A DNA stretch of 64,000 bases from Paenibacillus prosopidis (lineage in GTDB: Bacteria > Bacillota > Bacilli > Paenibacillales > Paenibacillaceae): NCBI RefSeq assembly GCF_003337375.1, contig NZ_QPJD01000014.1, positions 123,384 to 187,383 of the forward strand, in the 5' to 3' direction. The notes beneath the pieces were generated by a model. That model had not been told where the DNA came from. It saw only the letters and a list, made by a program, of their open reading frames with translations, and did not search any database. The position numbers were made by a program, and so were the translations under genes. Shown here one piece after another: positions 17,978-27,000 of the stretch (position 1 is its first letter; each line of letters begins with the position of its first letter).

Positions 17978-18316
17978 ATGCGAACAGCTATACATGAATC
18001 TCCTGCAACACAGGGGATTTTTACTACACTTCAAGCGATCGGGGGAAAATGGAAGCCGCTTATATTGTTTATTTTGCTGCAAGATGGAACCAAGCGGTTC
18101 GGGGAGTTAAGACGTCTGCTTCCCAATATTACACAAGGAATGCTGACCAATCAGCTTCGTGAGTTGGAGCAGGATGGACTCATTGTGCGCAAGGTATATC
18201 AGGAGATTCCTCCGAAGGTTGAATATTCGATATCTGAGTACGGCTGCACGTTAGGTTCTATTTTGACCGATATGTGCGGATGGGGTTTCAAACATATGGA
18301 GTTTATGAAAAGCTAG
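17978..18316 (+). CDS. HxlR-family transcriptional regulator
   Basis: 112 residues with the HxlR/MarR-like winged helix: GGKWKPLILFILLQDGTKRF, then F-G-E-L-R-R-L-L-P-N-I-T-Q-G-M-L-T-N-Q-L-R-E-L and the wing E-I-P-P-K-V-E-Y-S. No N-terminal cysteine like that of YodB is present; a single Cys pair sits near the C-terminus (G-C-T-L-G, D-M-C-G-W). GGGAG precedes the ATG. It probably represses its own gene and the divergent reductase. Confidence 0.88.
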   Translation: MRTAIHESPATQGIFTTLQAIGGKWKPLILFILLQDGTKRFGELRRLLPNITQGMLTNQLRELEQDGLIVRKVYQEIPPKVEYSISEYGCTLGSILTDMCGWGFKHMEFMKS

Positions 18317-18399
18317 ACATCTTTGAATAGCCCGATTCCCAGCAATCGTACCGCGATCCATATGACCTTGCCGCTCCGGAGAAGTGTGTAAGAAATAGA

Positions 18400-18429
18400 A
18401 AGAGGTGAGCGGGAAGCCACTCACCTCTT
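18400..18429. terminator. Bidirectional terminator between convergent genes
   Basis: A perfect 10-bp stem AAGAGGTGAG/CTCACCTCTT around a 10-base loop lies between the hxlR-type gene stop (18316) and the stop of the minus-strand HPr-like gene (18449). Confidence 0.75.
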
Positions 18430-18448
18430 GGATTATAGGAACAGACGA

Positions 18449-18694
18449 CTAAGGGTTTACCTCTACTTGAAGATGGTATTTGTTGAAAACCTCGATCATG
18501 GCGGATTTGGCTTCTTCCTCATCGGGACCATGGATTTCAAGCTTATACGCAAGGTTTTTGTATAATGAAATGCTTAGGCCAAGGATGCTTTTGACGTCGA
18601 CGAATTTCGTATCGCTGATGCGCAGGACGATGCTTGATTTATAATCGGCTGCCGTTTGGTTAATGTCAACAATAGATCGAATTTCAGCTTTCAT
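18449..18694 (-). CDS. HPr-like (Crh-like) protein without the active-site histidine
   Basis: An 81-residue protein whose core V-D-V-K-S-I-L-G-L-S-I-S-L matches the regulatory-serine loop of HPr/Crh (K-S-I-M-G-x-M-S-L), and whose end E-I-H-G-P-D-E-E-E-A fits the last strand and helix. The N-terminal segment with His15 (G-I-H-A-R-P) is missing: the serine is at position 36 instead of 46. So it cannot pass phosphate from PtsI, though it could act as a Ser-phosphorylated co-regulator. GGAGG 7 bp before ATG 18694 fixes the start. It is last in the tctCBA-malic enzyme operon. Confidence 0.75.
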   Translation of the reverse strand: MKAEIRSIVDINQTAADYKSSIVLRISDTKFVDVKSILGLSISLYKNLAYKLEIHGPDEEEAKSAMIEVFNKYHLQVEVNP

Positions 18695-18742
18695 AAAACA
18701 ACCTCCGTTCATGACTTGTTACTTCAATTCCATTAAACTCAA

Positions 18743-20164
18743 TCATCTATACTCCCGGGGTATTCTTCGGGCGACTCCCGTCTTCATGGCCGCTTTGATG
18801 ACGAGATCGCGGATGGCTTTTACGACAGCTTGATTGAAGACGCTCGGAATAATATAATGCCGGCTTCTTTCGTCATCGGAGATGGCGGAGGCAATGGCCT
18901 CGGCAGCCGCAAGCTTCATTTCCTCATTAATGGTCGTAGCTCTGCAATCTAAAGCACCGCGGAAAATACCCGGGAAACATAACACATTGTTAATTTGGTT
19001 AGGATAATCCGAACGTCCGGTGGCGATTACGCCAACGATATCCTCCACTTCCTCTGGCCTAATCTCCGGTGTCGGATTGGCCATTGCAAAAACGATCGGG
19101 TTGTCCGCCATTGCCATCACATCTTCCCGGCGAAGCAGTCCGCCCGCGGAAAGACCGATGAACACATCAGCTCCTTGAATCACTTCCCGTAACGAGCCGT
19201 GAACGCGATTCGGATTGGTATGCTCCGCATACCACTGCCACATGCCATTGTCATAAGTGGTTCCGGATACCAGGGCGCCTTGCCGATCCACGCCGATAAT
19301 GTTTTGAACTCCTGCGGATAATAGGATTTTACTGCAAGCCACACCGGCCGCTCCTATTCCGCAAACAACCACCTTAATCTCATGAATCGATTTATTTACG
19401 ATTTTCAAGGCATTGATTAAAGCGGCATACAATACGACCGCTGTGCCGTGCTGGTCATCATGGAATACGGGAATATCCAATTCCTCGCGCAGCCTCTGTT
19501 CGATTTCAAAGCATCTCGGAGAAGAAATATCCTCAAGATTGATCCCGCCAAAGCCGGGGGCGATGGCTTTGATCGTGGCAATGATTTGCTCGGTATCCTG
19601 CGTGTTCAAGCAGATCGGGAAGGAGTCGACGTCTGCCAGCTGTTTGAAAAGCATCGATTTTCCTTCCATAACGGGCATAGCCGCATAAGGTCCAATATTG
19701 CCAAGCCCTAAGACGGCGCTTCCGTCCGAAACAACGGCAACGGTGTTTCTCTTGATCGTTAATGTAAATGCTTTTCTTGGCTCTTCGTGAATGGCCATGC
19801 ATACGCGTGCTACATCGGGCGTATATACGCGTGAGAGATCATCACGGTTCTGAATCGGCGCTTTAAGCTTCGTTTCGATTTTGCCGCCAAGATGCAGCAG
19901 AAACGTTCGGTCCGAAATATTCACAAGCCGGACACCGTTTAAGCTCTTAACCATTTCGGTAATAATGCCAATATCGACCGTATCGGTTACGGTAATCGTA
20001 ATATCCCGCACCGTCACATTTTGACTGGTCTGAATGACGTCGATGGCCACGATATCTCCACCGGCTTCGAATATGGAGGATGCGACCTGGCCGAAATGAA
20101 CCTCATTCGTATTCATCTCGAGTCTGAGAATAACGCTTTTTCCACCGAGTCTATTGTTATCCAT
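18743..20164 (-). CDS. NAD-dependent malic enzyme with N-terminal ACT domain
   Basis: Residues 1-75 form an ACT regulatory domain. The catalytic part begins with YTPDVARVCMAI; the VVSDGSAVLGLGNIGPYAAM segment includes the malate and nucleotide loops; F-H-D-D-Q-H-G-T-A holds the metal ligands; V-V-C-G-I-G-A-A-G-V-A is the NAD Rossmann motif. It converts malate to pyruvate and CO2. GGAGG directly precedes ATG 20164; ATG 20176 is less likely. Position after tctA suggests it processes a C4 acid brought in, or made from what is brought in, by the Tct transporter. Confidence 0.92.
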   Translation of the reverse strand: MDNNRLGGKSVILRLEMNTNEVHFGQVASSIFEAGGDIVAIDVIQTSQNVTVRDITITVTDTVDIGIITEMVKSLNGVRLVNISDRTFLLHLGGKIETKLKAPIQNRDDLSRVYTPDVARVCMAIHEEPRKAFTLTIKRNTVAVVSDGSAVLGLGNIGPYAAMPVMEGKSMLFKQLADVDSFPICLNTQDTEQIIATIKAIAPGFGGINLEDISSPRCFEIEQRLREELDIPVFHDDQHGTAVVLYAALINALKIVNKSIHEIKVVVCGIGAAGVACSKILLSAGVQNIIGVDRQGALVSGTTYDNGMWQWYAEHTNPNRVHGSLREVIQGADVFIGLSAGGLLRREDVMAMADNPIVFAMANPTPEIRPEEVEDIVGVIATGRSDYPNQINNVLCFPGIFRGALDCRATTINEEMKLAAAEAIASAISDDERSRHYIIPSVFNQAVVKAIRDLVIKAAMKTGVARRIPREYR

Positions 20165-20202
20165 GGCTACCTCCATTTGATAGGTTTATCACAACCTGTT
20201 TG

Positions 20203-21729
20203 CTAACCTTCCTCGTTAACGACAACCTCTTTCCCTCTCTTTTTCAACAAGATGGGAACGATAATCCAAAGTGCCGCGATACTTAAGAAAACGAGCGAAA
20301 GCGGTTTTTGCAGGAAAATCATAAAATCGCCGTTGGAAGTCGTTAACGCTCTGCGCATATTATTTTCGATCATCGGCCCCAAAACTAAACCAAGCACGAG
20401 AGGTGCTAAAGGGTAATCATTCCGGGCAAGCAGGAAGCCGGCAACCCCGCAGCCAAGCAGCAGCATTAAATCAAAGATTTGCACTTGTACGGCGTAAACG
20501 CCAAAAATCGAAATAGCGATAATAATCGGGATCAAGTATTTCGGTGGCGTTTGAATGACTTTAGCAAACACTTTTACAAGGGGCATATTGAGAACAAGCA
20601 AAATGAGATTTCCGATTAGCATGCTGGCAATTAGCCCCCATGCCACTTGAGGATGCTCCTCGAATAGCAAAGGACCCGGCTGAATGTTATACATGATTAA
20701 GGCGCCCATCAATATAGCTGTAGTACCCGAGCCCGGTATGCCGAGTGTAAGCAAAGGGATCATGGCTCCGCCCGATGCCCCGTTATTAGCGGATTCCGGA
20801 GCAGCTACGCCGGCGATATTTCCTTTGCCGAACGATTCAGGATTTTTGCTGAGCTTTTTCTCCAAAATATAGCTGAAGAAAGAAGCCAATGTAGCGCCGG
20901 CACCAGGCAGAATGCCGATGAAAAAGCCTAATACCGAGCCGCGGGCAATCGGTCCTGCGCTGTCCTTTAAATCTTGCTTTGTCGGAAGGATCCGTTCGAT
21001 CTTCGCGGTTTTGCCGGCGGAATAGTCCTTTTCTAATATCGTTTTGAATACTTCACCCAAAGCAAACAGGCCGACGGCAACGGTCAAAAACTCGAGGCCC
21101 GAATAGAGCAGCGGAATGCCGAAAGTAAACCTGGCGACACCCGATACCGTATCCATCCCGATGGTAGCAAGAAGCAATCCGAGTACCGTCATTATAAGAG
21201 CCTTTGTAATAGATTTTCCGGCCAAGCCGCTGACTGCGCAAAGTCCAAGGAGCATCAAGGAAAAGTAGTCCGCGGGCCCGAACTTAATCGCAACCTCCGA
21301 TAACGGTTCAGCTAATACAATGAGCGCAATGACGGCAAATAAGCCTGCGGCAAAAGAGCCGATCGCGGAGATCGATAAAGCGGCTCCGGCTCTTCCTTGC
21401 TTGGCCATTTGATAGCCGTCCAAGGTCGTCACGACGGAAGAGGATTCACCCGGCGTATTGAGCAGGATGGACGTCGTTGACCCGCCGTACATCGCTCCGT
21501 AATATACGCCGGCAAGAAGGATAATGGAGCTTGTTGCCGCCGCTTCCGGCGGCAATCCGCCGGTCATTGAAGCCGTTATAGGAATAAGCAGCGCGACGCC
21601 GCTCATGGGACCTATACCAGGAAGTACCCCAACAGCCGTTCCAATTAACACGCCGATAAAAGCGAACAGCAGATTATGCCATTGAAAGGCGGTCGCAAAA
21701 CCGTCTGCGAGAAATTGTAATGTGTCCAT
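20203..21729 (-). CDS. tctA: Tripartite tricarboxylate transporter, large permease TctA
   Basis: A 508-residue membrane protein of about twelve helices. The family signature G-x-L-P-G-I-G-P-M-S-G-V-A-L-L near residue 40 and G-I-L-P-G-A-G-A-T-L-A-S near residue 275 are present, as is Y-Y-G-A-M-Y-G-G-S-T-T-S-I-L-L-N-T-P-G. With TctB and TctC it forms a secondary carrier for di- or tricarboxylates. The substrate is unknown; citrate or malate are the natural candidates from the neighbours. Confidence 0.94.
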   Translation of the reverse strand: MDTLQFLADGFATAFQWHNLLFAFIGVLIGTAVGVLPGIGPMSGVALLIPITASMTGGLPPEAAATSSIILLAGVYYGAMYGGSTTSILLNTPGESSSVVTTLDGYQMAKQGRAGAALSISAIGSFAAGLFAVIALIVLAEPLSEVAIKFGPADYFSLMLLGLCAVSGLAGKSITKALIMTVLGLLLATIGMDTVSGVARFTFGIPLLYSGLEFLTVAVGLFALGEVFKTILEKDYSAGKTAKIERILPTKQDLKDSAGPIARGSVLGFFIGILPGAGATLASFFSYILEKKLSKNPESFGKGNIAGVAAPESANNGASGGAMIPLLTLGIPGSGTTAILMGALIMYNIQPGPLLFEEHPQVAWGLIASMLIGNLILLVLNMPLVKVFAKVIQTPPKYLIPIIIAISIFGVYAVQVQIFDLMLLLGCGVAGFLLARNDYPLAPLVLGLVLGPMIENNMRRALTTSNGDFMIFLQKPLSLVFLSIAALWIIVPILLKKRGKEVVVNEEG

Positions 21730-21746
21730 TCATATACCTCCTTTTA

Positions 21747-22202
21747 TTACGACAGCCATACCGGAAAGCCCGGCATCGAACCTTCAAGAATGACGACAAA
21801 GATGACATAAACGCCTACTGCAAACAACCCGGAGATTACGATCGACTTCAGCCATTTTCCTCTTTCCAATACTTGAAAGCTGACGAGGAGGAAAAGGAAG
21901 GTCCCGATGATATAACCGATCGTTTCCAAGAAGAACGCATATAAAAAGGCTGCAGCGAAGATGATAAGAAACCTTTTGTAATCGAGCTTTTCTTCCTTGC
22001 TGCTTTGACCTTTAGATTTCAATACTTCGTAAAACAAACGAATACTTAAAAGTACGAGCAGCGCTCCAAGGCCGAAAGGGGCAATATTAGGACCTACGGT
22101 GCTGCCGTATGACGAAGAACTAATGGCCGAGCTCTGCCACATAAAACCGATTCCTAGAAGGAAAAATATAATACTGGCGTAACGATCGAATACTTTGTTC
22201 AA
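21747..22202 (-). CDS. tctB: Tripartite tricarboxylate transporter, small membrane subunit TctB
   Basis: About 151 residues with four hydrophobic segments, in the family's usual size range, sited between tctC and tctA. GGAGG 9 bp before TTG 22202 (reading L-N-K-V-F-D-R-Y) is a better start than the codon at 22247. TctB is the least conserved subunit, so the call rests partly on position. Confidence 0.85.
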   Translation of the reverse strand: MNKVFDRYASIIFFLLGIGFMWQSSAISSSSYGSTVGPNIAPFGLGALLVLLSIRLFYEVLKSKGQSSKEEKLDYKRFLIIFAAAFLYAFFLETIGYIIGTFLFLLVSFQVLERGKWLKSIVISGLFAVGVYVIFVVILEGSMPGFPVWLS

Positions 22203-22231
22203 AGTCCTGCACCTCCAATGAATAAATAAAG

Positions 22232-22258
22232 AAAGGGAGAGAGACATGCTCCCTCCCT
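22232..22258 (-). terminator. Attenuator-like hairpin between tctC and tctB
   Basis: On the minus strand GGGAG-CATGTCTCT-CTCCC is followed by TTTCTTTATTTATT. Placed right after the binding-protein gene, it would let tctC be made in excess of the membrane subunits, a common arrangement for such transporters. Confidence 0.5.
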
Positions 22259-22266
22259 AGGCCATT

Positions 22267-23289
22267 TTATTTTTGCATGCCGAGCGCCGTTAACAGCTCT
22301 TGAACAACAACTTCTTGTTCAGCCAGGAAGGCTGCGAAATCGGTGGAATTTTTGTACTCGCTCGCCCAATCGTTTGCTTTGAGTTCTGTGTTCCAGGCCT
22401 CGTTCTCGGAAAGAGCCTTCAACGTTTTGTCCCAATATGCGATTTGGTCTGCAGTCATGCCCTTCGGGCCCAATACGCCGCGCCAGATCGTGAATTCCGC
22501 ATCAATGCCCAGCTCTTTTAAAGTAGGAACATCCTTAAAGTCGCCGCCGAGCCGCTCATTTGAAGTAACCGCAAGAATTTTGATCTTGCCTGCTTTCAAA
22601 TAACTGCCGAGTGAAGAGATGTCGGTTCCGATCGCATCGGCATTTTTGCCCAGCAATGCGGCAATGGCTTCGCCTCCGCCATCATAGGACAGGTATTTGA
22701 CCGTTTTCGGATCGACGCCCAGCTTGAAGGCCGGCAGTACGCTGATTAAGTGGTCCATGGAACCGGGAGCTGAACCGCCCGCAAGCGTAACCTTGGAAGC
22801 GTCTGCCTTAATGTCGTCGATAAGAGCTTGAATGTCATTGTATTTGGAATCGGCAGCAACCGCGATTGCGCCGTAATCCTTCGTTATTTGTGCGAGAGGG
22901 GTGACATCCTTGTACCCGTACGGGCTGTTTCCTTCTTTTTTGAGATTGTTAATGAGAATAGGCGGTGAGCTTACAAACAGCTTGTAAGGGTCATCCTTGT
23001 CTTTCGCCACGTATTCAGCCAAAAATACGGTGCCGCCGCCGCCGGGTTTGTTTTCTACGGTCATCGTCTGATCGACCAGCTTCGTTTCACCGAGTACCTT
23101 CGAGAGAGATCTTGCTGTTTTATCCCATCCGCCGCCGGCTCCTGAAGGAGCCGTGATAACGATAGGCTTCTCCGGATATTTGGCGGCATCAGAGCCGCCT
23201 GTATTCGATGCTGTTCCACAAGCTGTAAGACTAACGGCAACAAAAGCTGCGGCCACTATTGTTTTCCAATTATTTGTTTTGAGAACCAT
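22267..23289 (-). CDS. tctC: Tripartite tricarboxylate transporter substrate-binding lipoprotein TctC
   Basis: Lipoprotein signal with lipobox L-T-A-C (Cys24). The mature part has the Bug fold: P-E-K-P-I-V-I-T-A-P-S-G-A-G-G-G-W-D at the start and V-E-N-K-P-G-G-G-G-T-V, the loop that binds the carboxylate groups. It is the first gene of the operon tctC-tctB-tctA-malic enzyme-HPr-like. A cre-like site lies about 50 bp upstream and the CitA/DcuS-type sensor is divergent. Confidence 0.92.
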   Translation of the reverse strand: MVLKTNNWKTIVAAAFVAVSLTACGTASNTGGSDAAKYPEKPIVITAPSGAGGGWDKTARSLSKVLGETKLVDQTMTVENKPGGGGTVFLAEYVAKDKDDPYKLFVSSPPILINNLKKEGNSPYGYKDVTPLAQITKDYGAIAVAADSKYNDIQALIDDIKADASKVTLAGGSAPGSMDHLISVLPAFKLGVDPKTVKYLSYDGGGEAIAALLGKNADAIGTDISSLGSYLKAGKIKILAVTSNERLGGDFKDVPTLKELGIDAEFTIWRGVLGPKGMTADQIAYWDKTLKALSENEAWNTELKANDWASEYKNSTDFAAFLAEQEVVVQELLTALGMQK

Positions 23290-23337
23290 TCGATAATTCC
23301 CCCTTTAGTATCAATCAAGTAAACGTATGCAAAATGT

Positions 23338-23351
23338 TGAAAGCGCTTACT
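23338..23351. promoter_or_regulatory. Candidate cre site (CcpA) upstream of tctC
   Basis: TGAAAGCGCTTACT fits the cre consensus TGWAANCGNTNWCA at 13 of 14 positions. It lies 49 bp upstream of tctC, where CcpA could hold the operon down in the presence of preferred sugars. An HPr-like protein in the same operon makes this link attractive, but it is an inference. Confidence 0.5.
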
Positions 23352-23556
23352 CAACTTATTAGCTTCATACTAGCATCGCTTATTTGAGTTGACCAGAATA
23401 ACGACATAAGTTCAAAAGTAATCATATTGTGAATTTTGTTCATAAAATTTACGGCCATAATCGGCTTCAGGGGCTATGTTCAGGGAAATATGTAGAATAC
23501 AATAGAGGCAATGCCATTCAGTAAGGTAGGTATTCTCTTTGCAAGGAGGTAATTGA

Positions 23557-25149
23557 ATGCGATTACAAACCAGACTTATTTTGTTGATTGGAACGCTGCT
23601 GTTTATTATTATTATTGCGTTAACCTTTAGTTTTGAGAGAATGCTGGTGACTACGCTGCAAAAGAATGTGGGCGCCTCTGCACTTAAAATAGCAAAGACG
23701 GTAGCGTTAATGGATGTGATAAAGGATGCTTTTGACGAAGAAAACCCATCGGAAATCATTCAACCGATCGTTGAAAAAATTAGAATGGAAACGGATGCCG
23801 AATACATTGTCATTGGAAACCGCGAAGGTATTCGTTATGCCCATCCCTTGCCGGACCGGATCGGGAAAGAAATGATCGGCGGAGACAACGGACCGGTATT
23901 AAACGGCGAATCGATCATTTCGGAGGCTGTCGGCTCGATGGGGCCCTCACTGCGGGGGAAAACGCCAATCTACGATGATCATAATCAAATCATTGGTATT
24001 GTCTCAGTGGGTATCTTATTAAAAGACATTCATGAATCGGCCGCGACCTACCGGAATGCGATGATTATTTTTGCAGCAATTGCGCTTATGGTTGGATGCA
24101 CAGGGGCTATCGCGATTGCGAATGGCGTTAAACGGTCCATTCACGGTCTCGAGCCTAAGGAAATCGGCTTGTTATATCAGGAGAAGAGAGCTATTTTGGA
24201 AACCATACATGAAGGGATCATCGCTATTAATACAGAGGGAACCATTACACTCGCCAATCATACGGCATTAAAGCTGATCGATCCGCTTGAGCGGATGGAG
24301 ATTACCGGGAAGCATGTACGGGACGTCATACCGGATTCCCGTTTACTCGAGGTTATCAAATCCGGAAATGCGGAAATGGATCAGGAAATGGTCATTAACG
24401 ATAGTATGGTTGTGGTCAATCGTCTGCCGATTTTTGACCGTCAGCATCAGGTCGTTGGCGCCGTATCCAGCTTCCGCAACAAATCCGAGCTGCTCCGTTT
24501 AACGGAGGAGCTTACGCAAGTGAAACGATATACCGAAGCGCTTCGTTCGCAAACGCATGAGTATTCCAATAAACTGTATACGATATACGGGCTCATCCAG
24601 CTGGAATCGTATCAGGAAGCGATGGATATCATTACGCATGAAACAGACGTTCATCAAAACCTCATCCATTTTTTATTGCAGGAAATTCCGGATCCTATTA
24701 TTGGCGGTATATTAATCGGCAAGTTTAACCGTGCGAATGAACTAAAGGTAAGTTTAGAAATTGATGCGGAGAGTACGTTCAAAGATATTCCGAGCGGCAT
24801 AAGCAGAAATCATCTCGTAACCATCATCGGTAATTTAATCGATAATGCTCTTGAGGCAGTTCTCGCTACAAGCAATGATAATAAAAAAGTTAAGGTCTAT
24901 TTGACCGATGCAGGCAAAGCTTTAATGATCGTTATCGAAGACAATGGGGCCGGTATAGCGGATGAAGCGGCCGATCAGCTATTTGAGGTTGGTTTCTCAA
25001 CGAAGCATGAGGGCAACCGGGGTTATGGGCTTTCCATTGTTAAACAGGCTGTACAGCAGCTGCAGGGGCATATCAGCTTCCATTCCCGTTCCCAGGAAGG
25101 CGCCGTATTTACTGTTGTTATTCCAAAAGAAAAGGAGAGAGAGCTATGA
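23557..25149 (+). CDS. Sensor histidine kinase of the CitA/DcuS family
   Basis: Order: membrane helix (~8-28), periplasmic-type PAS/sCache sensor (~35-165) with the R-Y-A-H-P motif that binds carboxylates in CitA/DcuS, second helix (~168-190), cytoplasmic PAS (~210-300), SpoB-like dimerisation helix with R-S-Q-T-H-E-Y-S-N-K-L (phospho-accepting His), and HATPase ending G-Y-G-L-S-I-V-K-Q. AAGGAGGT 8 bp before ATG. It is divergent from the tct operon and overlaps its response regulator by 4 bp, so it very likely senses the transported acid. Confidence 0.92.
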   Translation: MRLQTRLILLIGTLLFIIIIALTFSFERMLVTTLQKNVGASALKIAKTVALMDVIKDAFDEENPSEIIQPIVEKIRMETDAEYIVIGNREGIRYAHPLPDRIGKEMIGGDNGPVLNGESIISEAVGSMGPSLRGKTPIYDDHNQIIGIVSVGILLKDIHESAATYRNAMIIFAAIALMVGCTGAIAIANGVKRSIHGLEPKEIGLLYQEKRAILETIHEGIIAINTEGTITLANHTALKLIDPLERMEITGKHVRDVIPDSRLLEVIKSGNAEMDQEMVINDSMVVVNRLPIFDRQHQVVGAVSSFRNKSELLRLTEELTQVKRYTEALRSQTHEYSNKLYTIYGLIQLESYQEAMDIITHETDVHQNLIHFLLQEIPDPIIGGILIGKFNRANELKVSLEIDAESTFKDIPSGISRNHLVTIIGNLIDNALEAVLATSNDNKKVKVYLTDAGKALMIVIEDNGAGIADEAADQLFEVGFSTKHEGNRGYGLSIVKQAVQQLQGHISFHSRSQEGAVFTVVIPKEKEREL

Positions 25150-25841
25150 TACGGGTGGTCATTATTGAGGACGATCTTCGAATTGCGCAGATCAACCGCC
25201 GTTTTGTGGAAAAGATTGAGGGATTCGAAGTGGTTGGCATTGCAACGGATGAGCAGCTGGCGCACGAGCACTTGGACATTTTAGCTCCGGATCTCGTACT
25301 GCTCGATTTATATTTTCCCGATATGAATGGGCTTGATCTTCTGCATTATATTCAGAAAAAGAACCCGTTAACGGATGTCATCATCATTACGGCGGCTAAG
25401 GAATTTGATACGGTACGGGAAGCAATCCGCGGCGGCGTGTATGATTTTATGATCAAACCGGTTGTGTTTGAACGTTTTCAGGAGAAGCTGAAATCTTATC
25501 AAAAGTATCATAGCCAAATGGCGCTGCTTGGAGGGGCGAATAAGCAGGTGGATCAGGAGGGTATCGATCAGCTGCTTTGGGGAGCAAGCGACAGAGCGGA
25601 CAAGGATACCTATCTCCCCAAAGGGATCGATAAAATAACGAGCGAGAAGATCCTCACCTTCATTGATGGCGGTCCGGAGGTGCTGACCGCGGAGGAGCTT
25701 GGGAAGAGGGCTGGATTTAGCCGCACGACCGCCCGGCGGTATTTGGAGTATTTTGTGGCAAAGGGTGAATTGGTTGCCGACATCTCCTATGGAACCGTCG
25801 GCAGGCCGGAGAGAGTGTATAAGAGAGCGCAGCAGACTTGA
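25146..25841 (+). CDS. Response regulator, CitB/DcuR/CitT type
   Basis: Receiver with acids E8/D9/D10, phospho-acceptor D54 (VLLDLYFPDMNG) and K in M-I-K-P-V. The C-terminal part has the helix-turn-helix of this family, L-G-K-R-A-G-F-S-R-T-T-A-R-R-Y-L-E-Y. ATG overlaps the kinase stop (ATGA). It should activate the divergent tctCBA-malic enzyme operon on sensing a di- or tricarboxylate. Confidence 0.92.
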   Translation: MIRVVIIEDDLRIAQINRRFVEKIEGFEVVGIATDEQLAHEHLDILAPDLVLLDLYFPDMNGLDLLHYIQKKNPLTDVIIITAAKEFDTVREAIRGGVYDFMIKPVVFERFQEKLKSYQKYHSQMALLGGANKQVDQEGIDQLLWGASDRADKDTYLPKGIDKITSEKILTFIDGGPEVLTAEELGKRAGFSRTTARRYLEYFVAKGELVADISYGTVGRPERVYKRAQQT

Positions 25842-25899
25842 ACAGTCCAAGGCTTAGGAGTTCGAGTATCCTATGCCGTGCAAGCAACGATCAAATAAC

Positions 25900-25942
25900 A
25901 AAGCGGTTGTCCCGGTATAATCTCCGGTACAACCGCTTTTTA
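25900..25942. terminator. Bidirectional terminator between the regulator and lacI-type gene
   Basis: AAAGCGGTTGTCCCGG pairs with CCGGTACAACCGCTTT (one mismatch) around an 8-base loop and is followed by TTTTT. It serves the plus-strand regulator (stop 25841) and the minus-strand LacI gene (stop 25952). Confidence 0.85.
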
Positions 25943-25951
25943 GACTGTAAA

Positions 25952-26947
25952 TTATCTTCGTCTAAACTTGGAGCTTTTTCTTTCGATCAAGGAGGGTTCC
26001 ATCATAATATTTACCAAACTGGAGGGCACCTCTTGATTGATACGGTTCAGGAGTATTTCAAAACTAGTCTTTACCATTTCCCCAATCGGTTGATGAATGC
26101 TTGAAATCTCCATGATTTTCGCCAGATACGTATCGTCAAAACCAATGATGCTAACGTCTTCGGGAACACGAATTTGTCTTTTCTCTGCGGCTTTCATGAA
26201 CTCAAGGGCCATGATGTCATTTTCCGCGAAAAGACATGTAAATTCAAGCTTTTCCGACTCATCCAAATATTTTTCGATATATCTGCGAATCATAAAGCTG
26301 TCATTAGAAGATTCAACAAGAAGGAAGTTATTTGGGTCAAACGTAAAGCCGTTTTCTTGTAAAACGCTTTCTAAACCGTAAAATTTTTCGTCGTCTCGTA
26401 TCGATCCAATGTATCCAAATGTCTTGTGTCCTGAATGAATGAAGCTTTCGCCGGCCAATTTGCCTGCTTGAAGATGATTGATTCCGACACTGTCGAGCAT
26501 TTTTTTATTGTTGGTTATCACAACGGTGGGGATATCAAGTTTTGAAATCCGCTCAAGGTTAAAATCGCTTGAAGGCACGATGATGATGCCATCCACCTGC
26601 CGGGAAACAAAGTTTTGTATATTCTCCCATTCCGTCACCGGATTGTATTTAGAGTTGTGAAACAAAATATTGTACCCGCTCTTCCTCGCTTCAAGCTCTA
26701 GCGAATCAATGATATCCACAAAATAAGGATTGTCGATCTCCCTTGTGCTTATGCCAATAATGTTCGTGCTGCTTCTTTTCAACGTTTGAGCCGCTTTATT
26801 GGGAACATAACCAACCTCTTCAACCACTTTCATAACGGTATTGACGATTTCTTCGCTGACTCCTTTATGGCCATTAAGGACCCGGGATACGGTCGGTTGA
26901 GACACTTTCGCCTTTTTGGCTATTTCCTTCATTGTCATTTTTGCCAT
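25952..26947 (-). CDS. LacI-family transcriptional repressor
   Basis: Helix-turn-helix and hinge at the start (TMKEIAKKAKVSQPTVSRVL, then NKAAQTLKRSSTNIIG), followed by a periplasmic-binding-protein-like effector domain with I-I-G-F-D-D-T-Y-L-A near the end. AAGGAG 9 bp upstream supports ATG 26947. It is divergent from the ABC-GH32-GH30 genes and probably represses them until a fructo- or gluco-oligosaccharide is present. Several ATTC-NN-GAAT palindromes in the shared region could be its operators. Confidence 0.9.
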   Translation of the reverse strand: MAKMTMKEIAKKAKVSQPTVSRVLNGHKGVSEEIVNTVMKVVEEVGYVPNKAAQTLKRSSTNIIGISTREIDNPYFVDIIDSLELEARKSGYNILFHNSKYNPVTEWENIQNFVSRQVDGIIIVPSSDFNLERISKLDIPTVVITNNKKMLDSVGINHLQAGKLAGESFIHSGHKTFGYIGSIRDDEKFYGLESVLQENGFTFDPNNFLLVESSNDSFMIRRYIEKYLDESEKLEFTCLFAENDIMALEFMKAAEKRQIRVPEDVSIIGFDDTYLAKIMEISSIHQPIGEMVKTSFEILLNRINQEVPSSLVNIMMEPSLIERKSSKFRRR

Positions 26948-27000
26948 CGGGATGAACTCCTTTCAGAGTTACTATATCATAAAACCAAGTGCAATAATAT

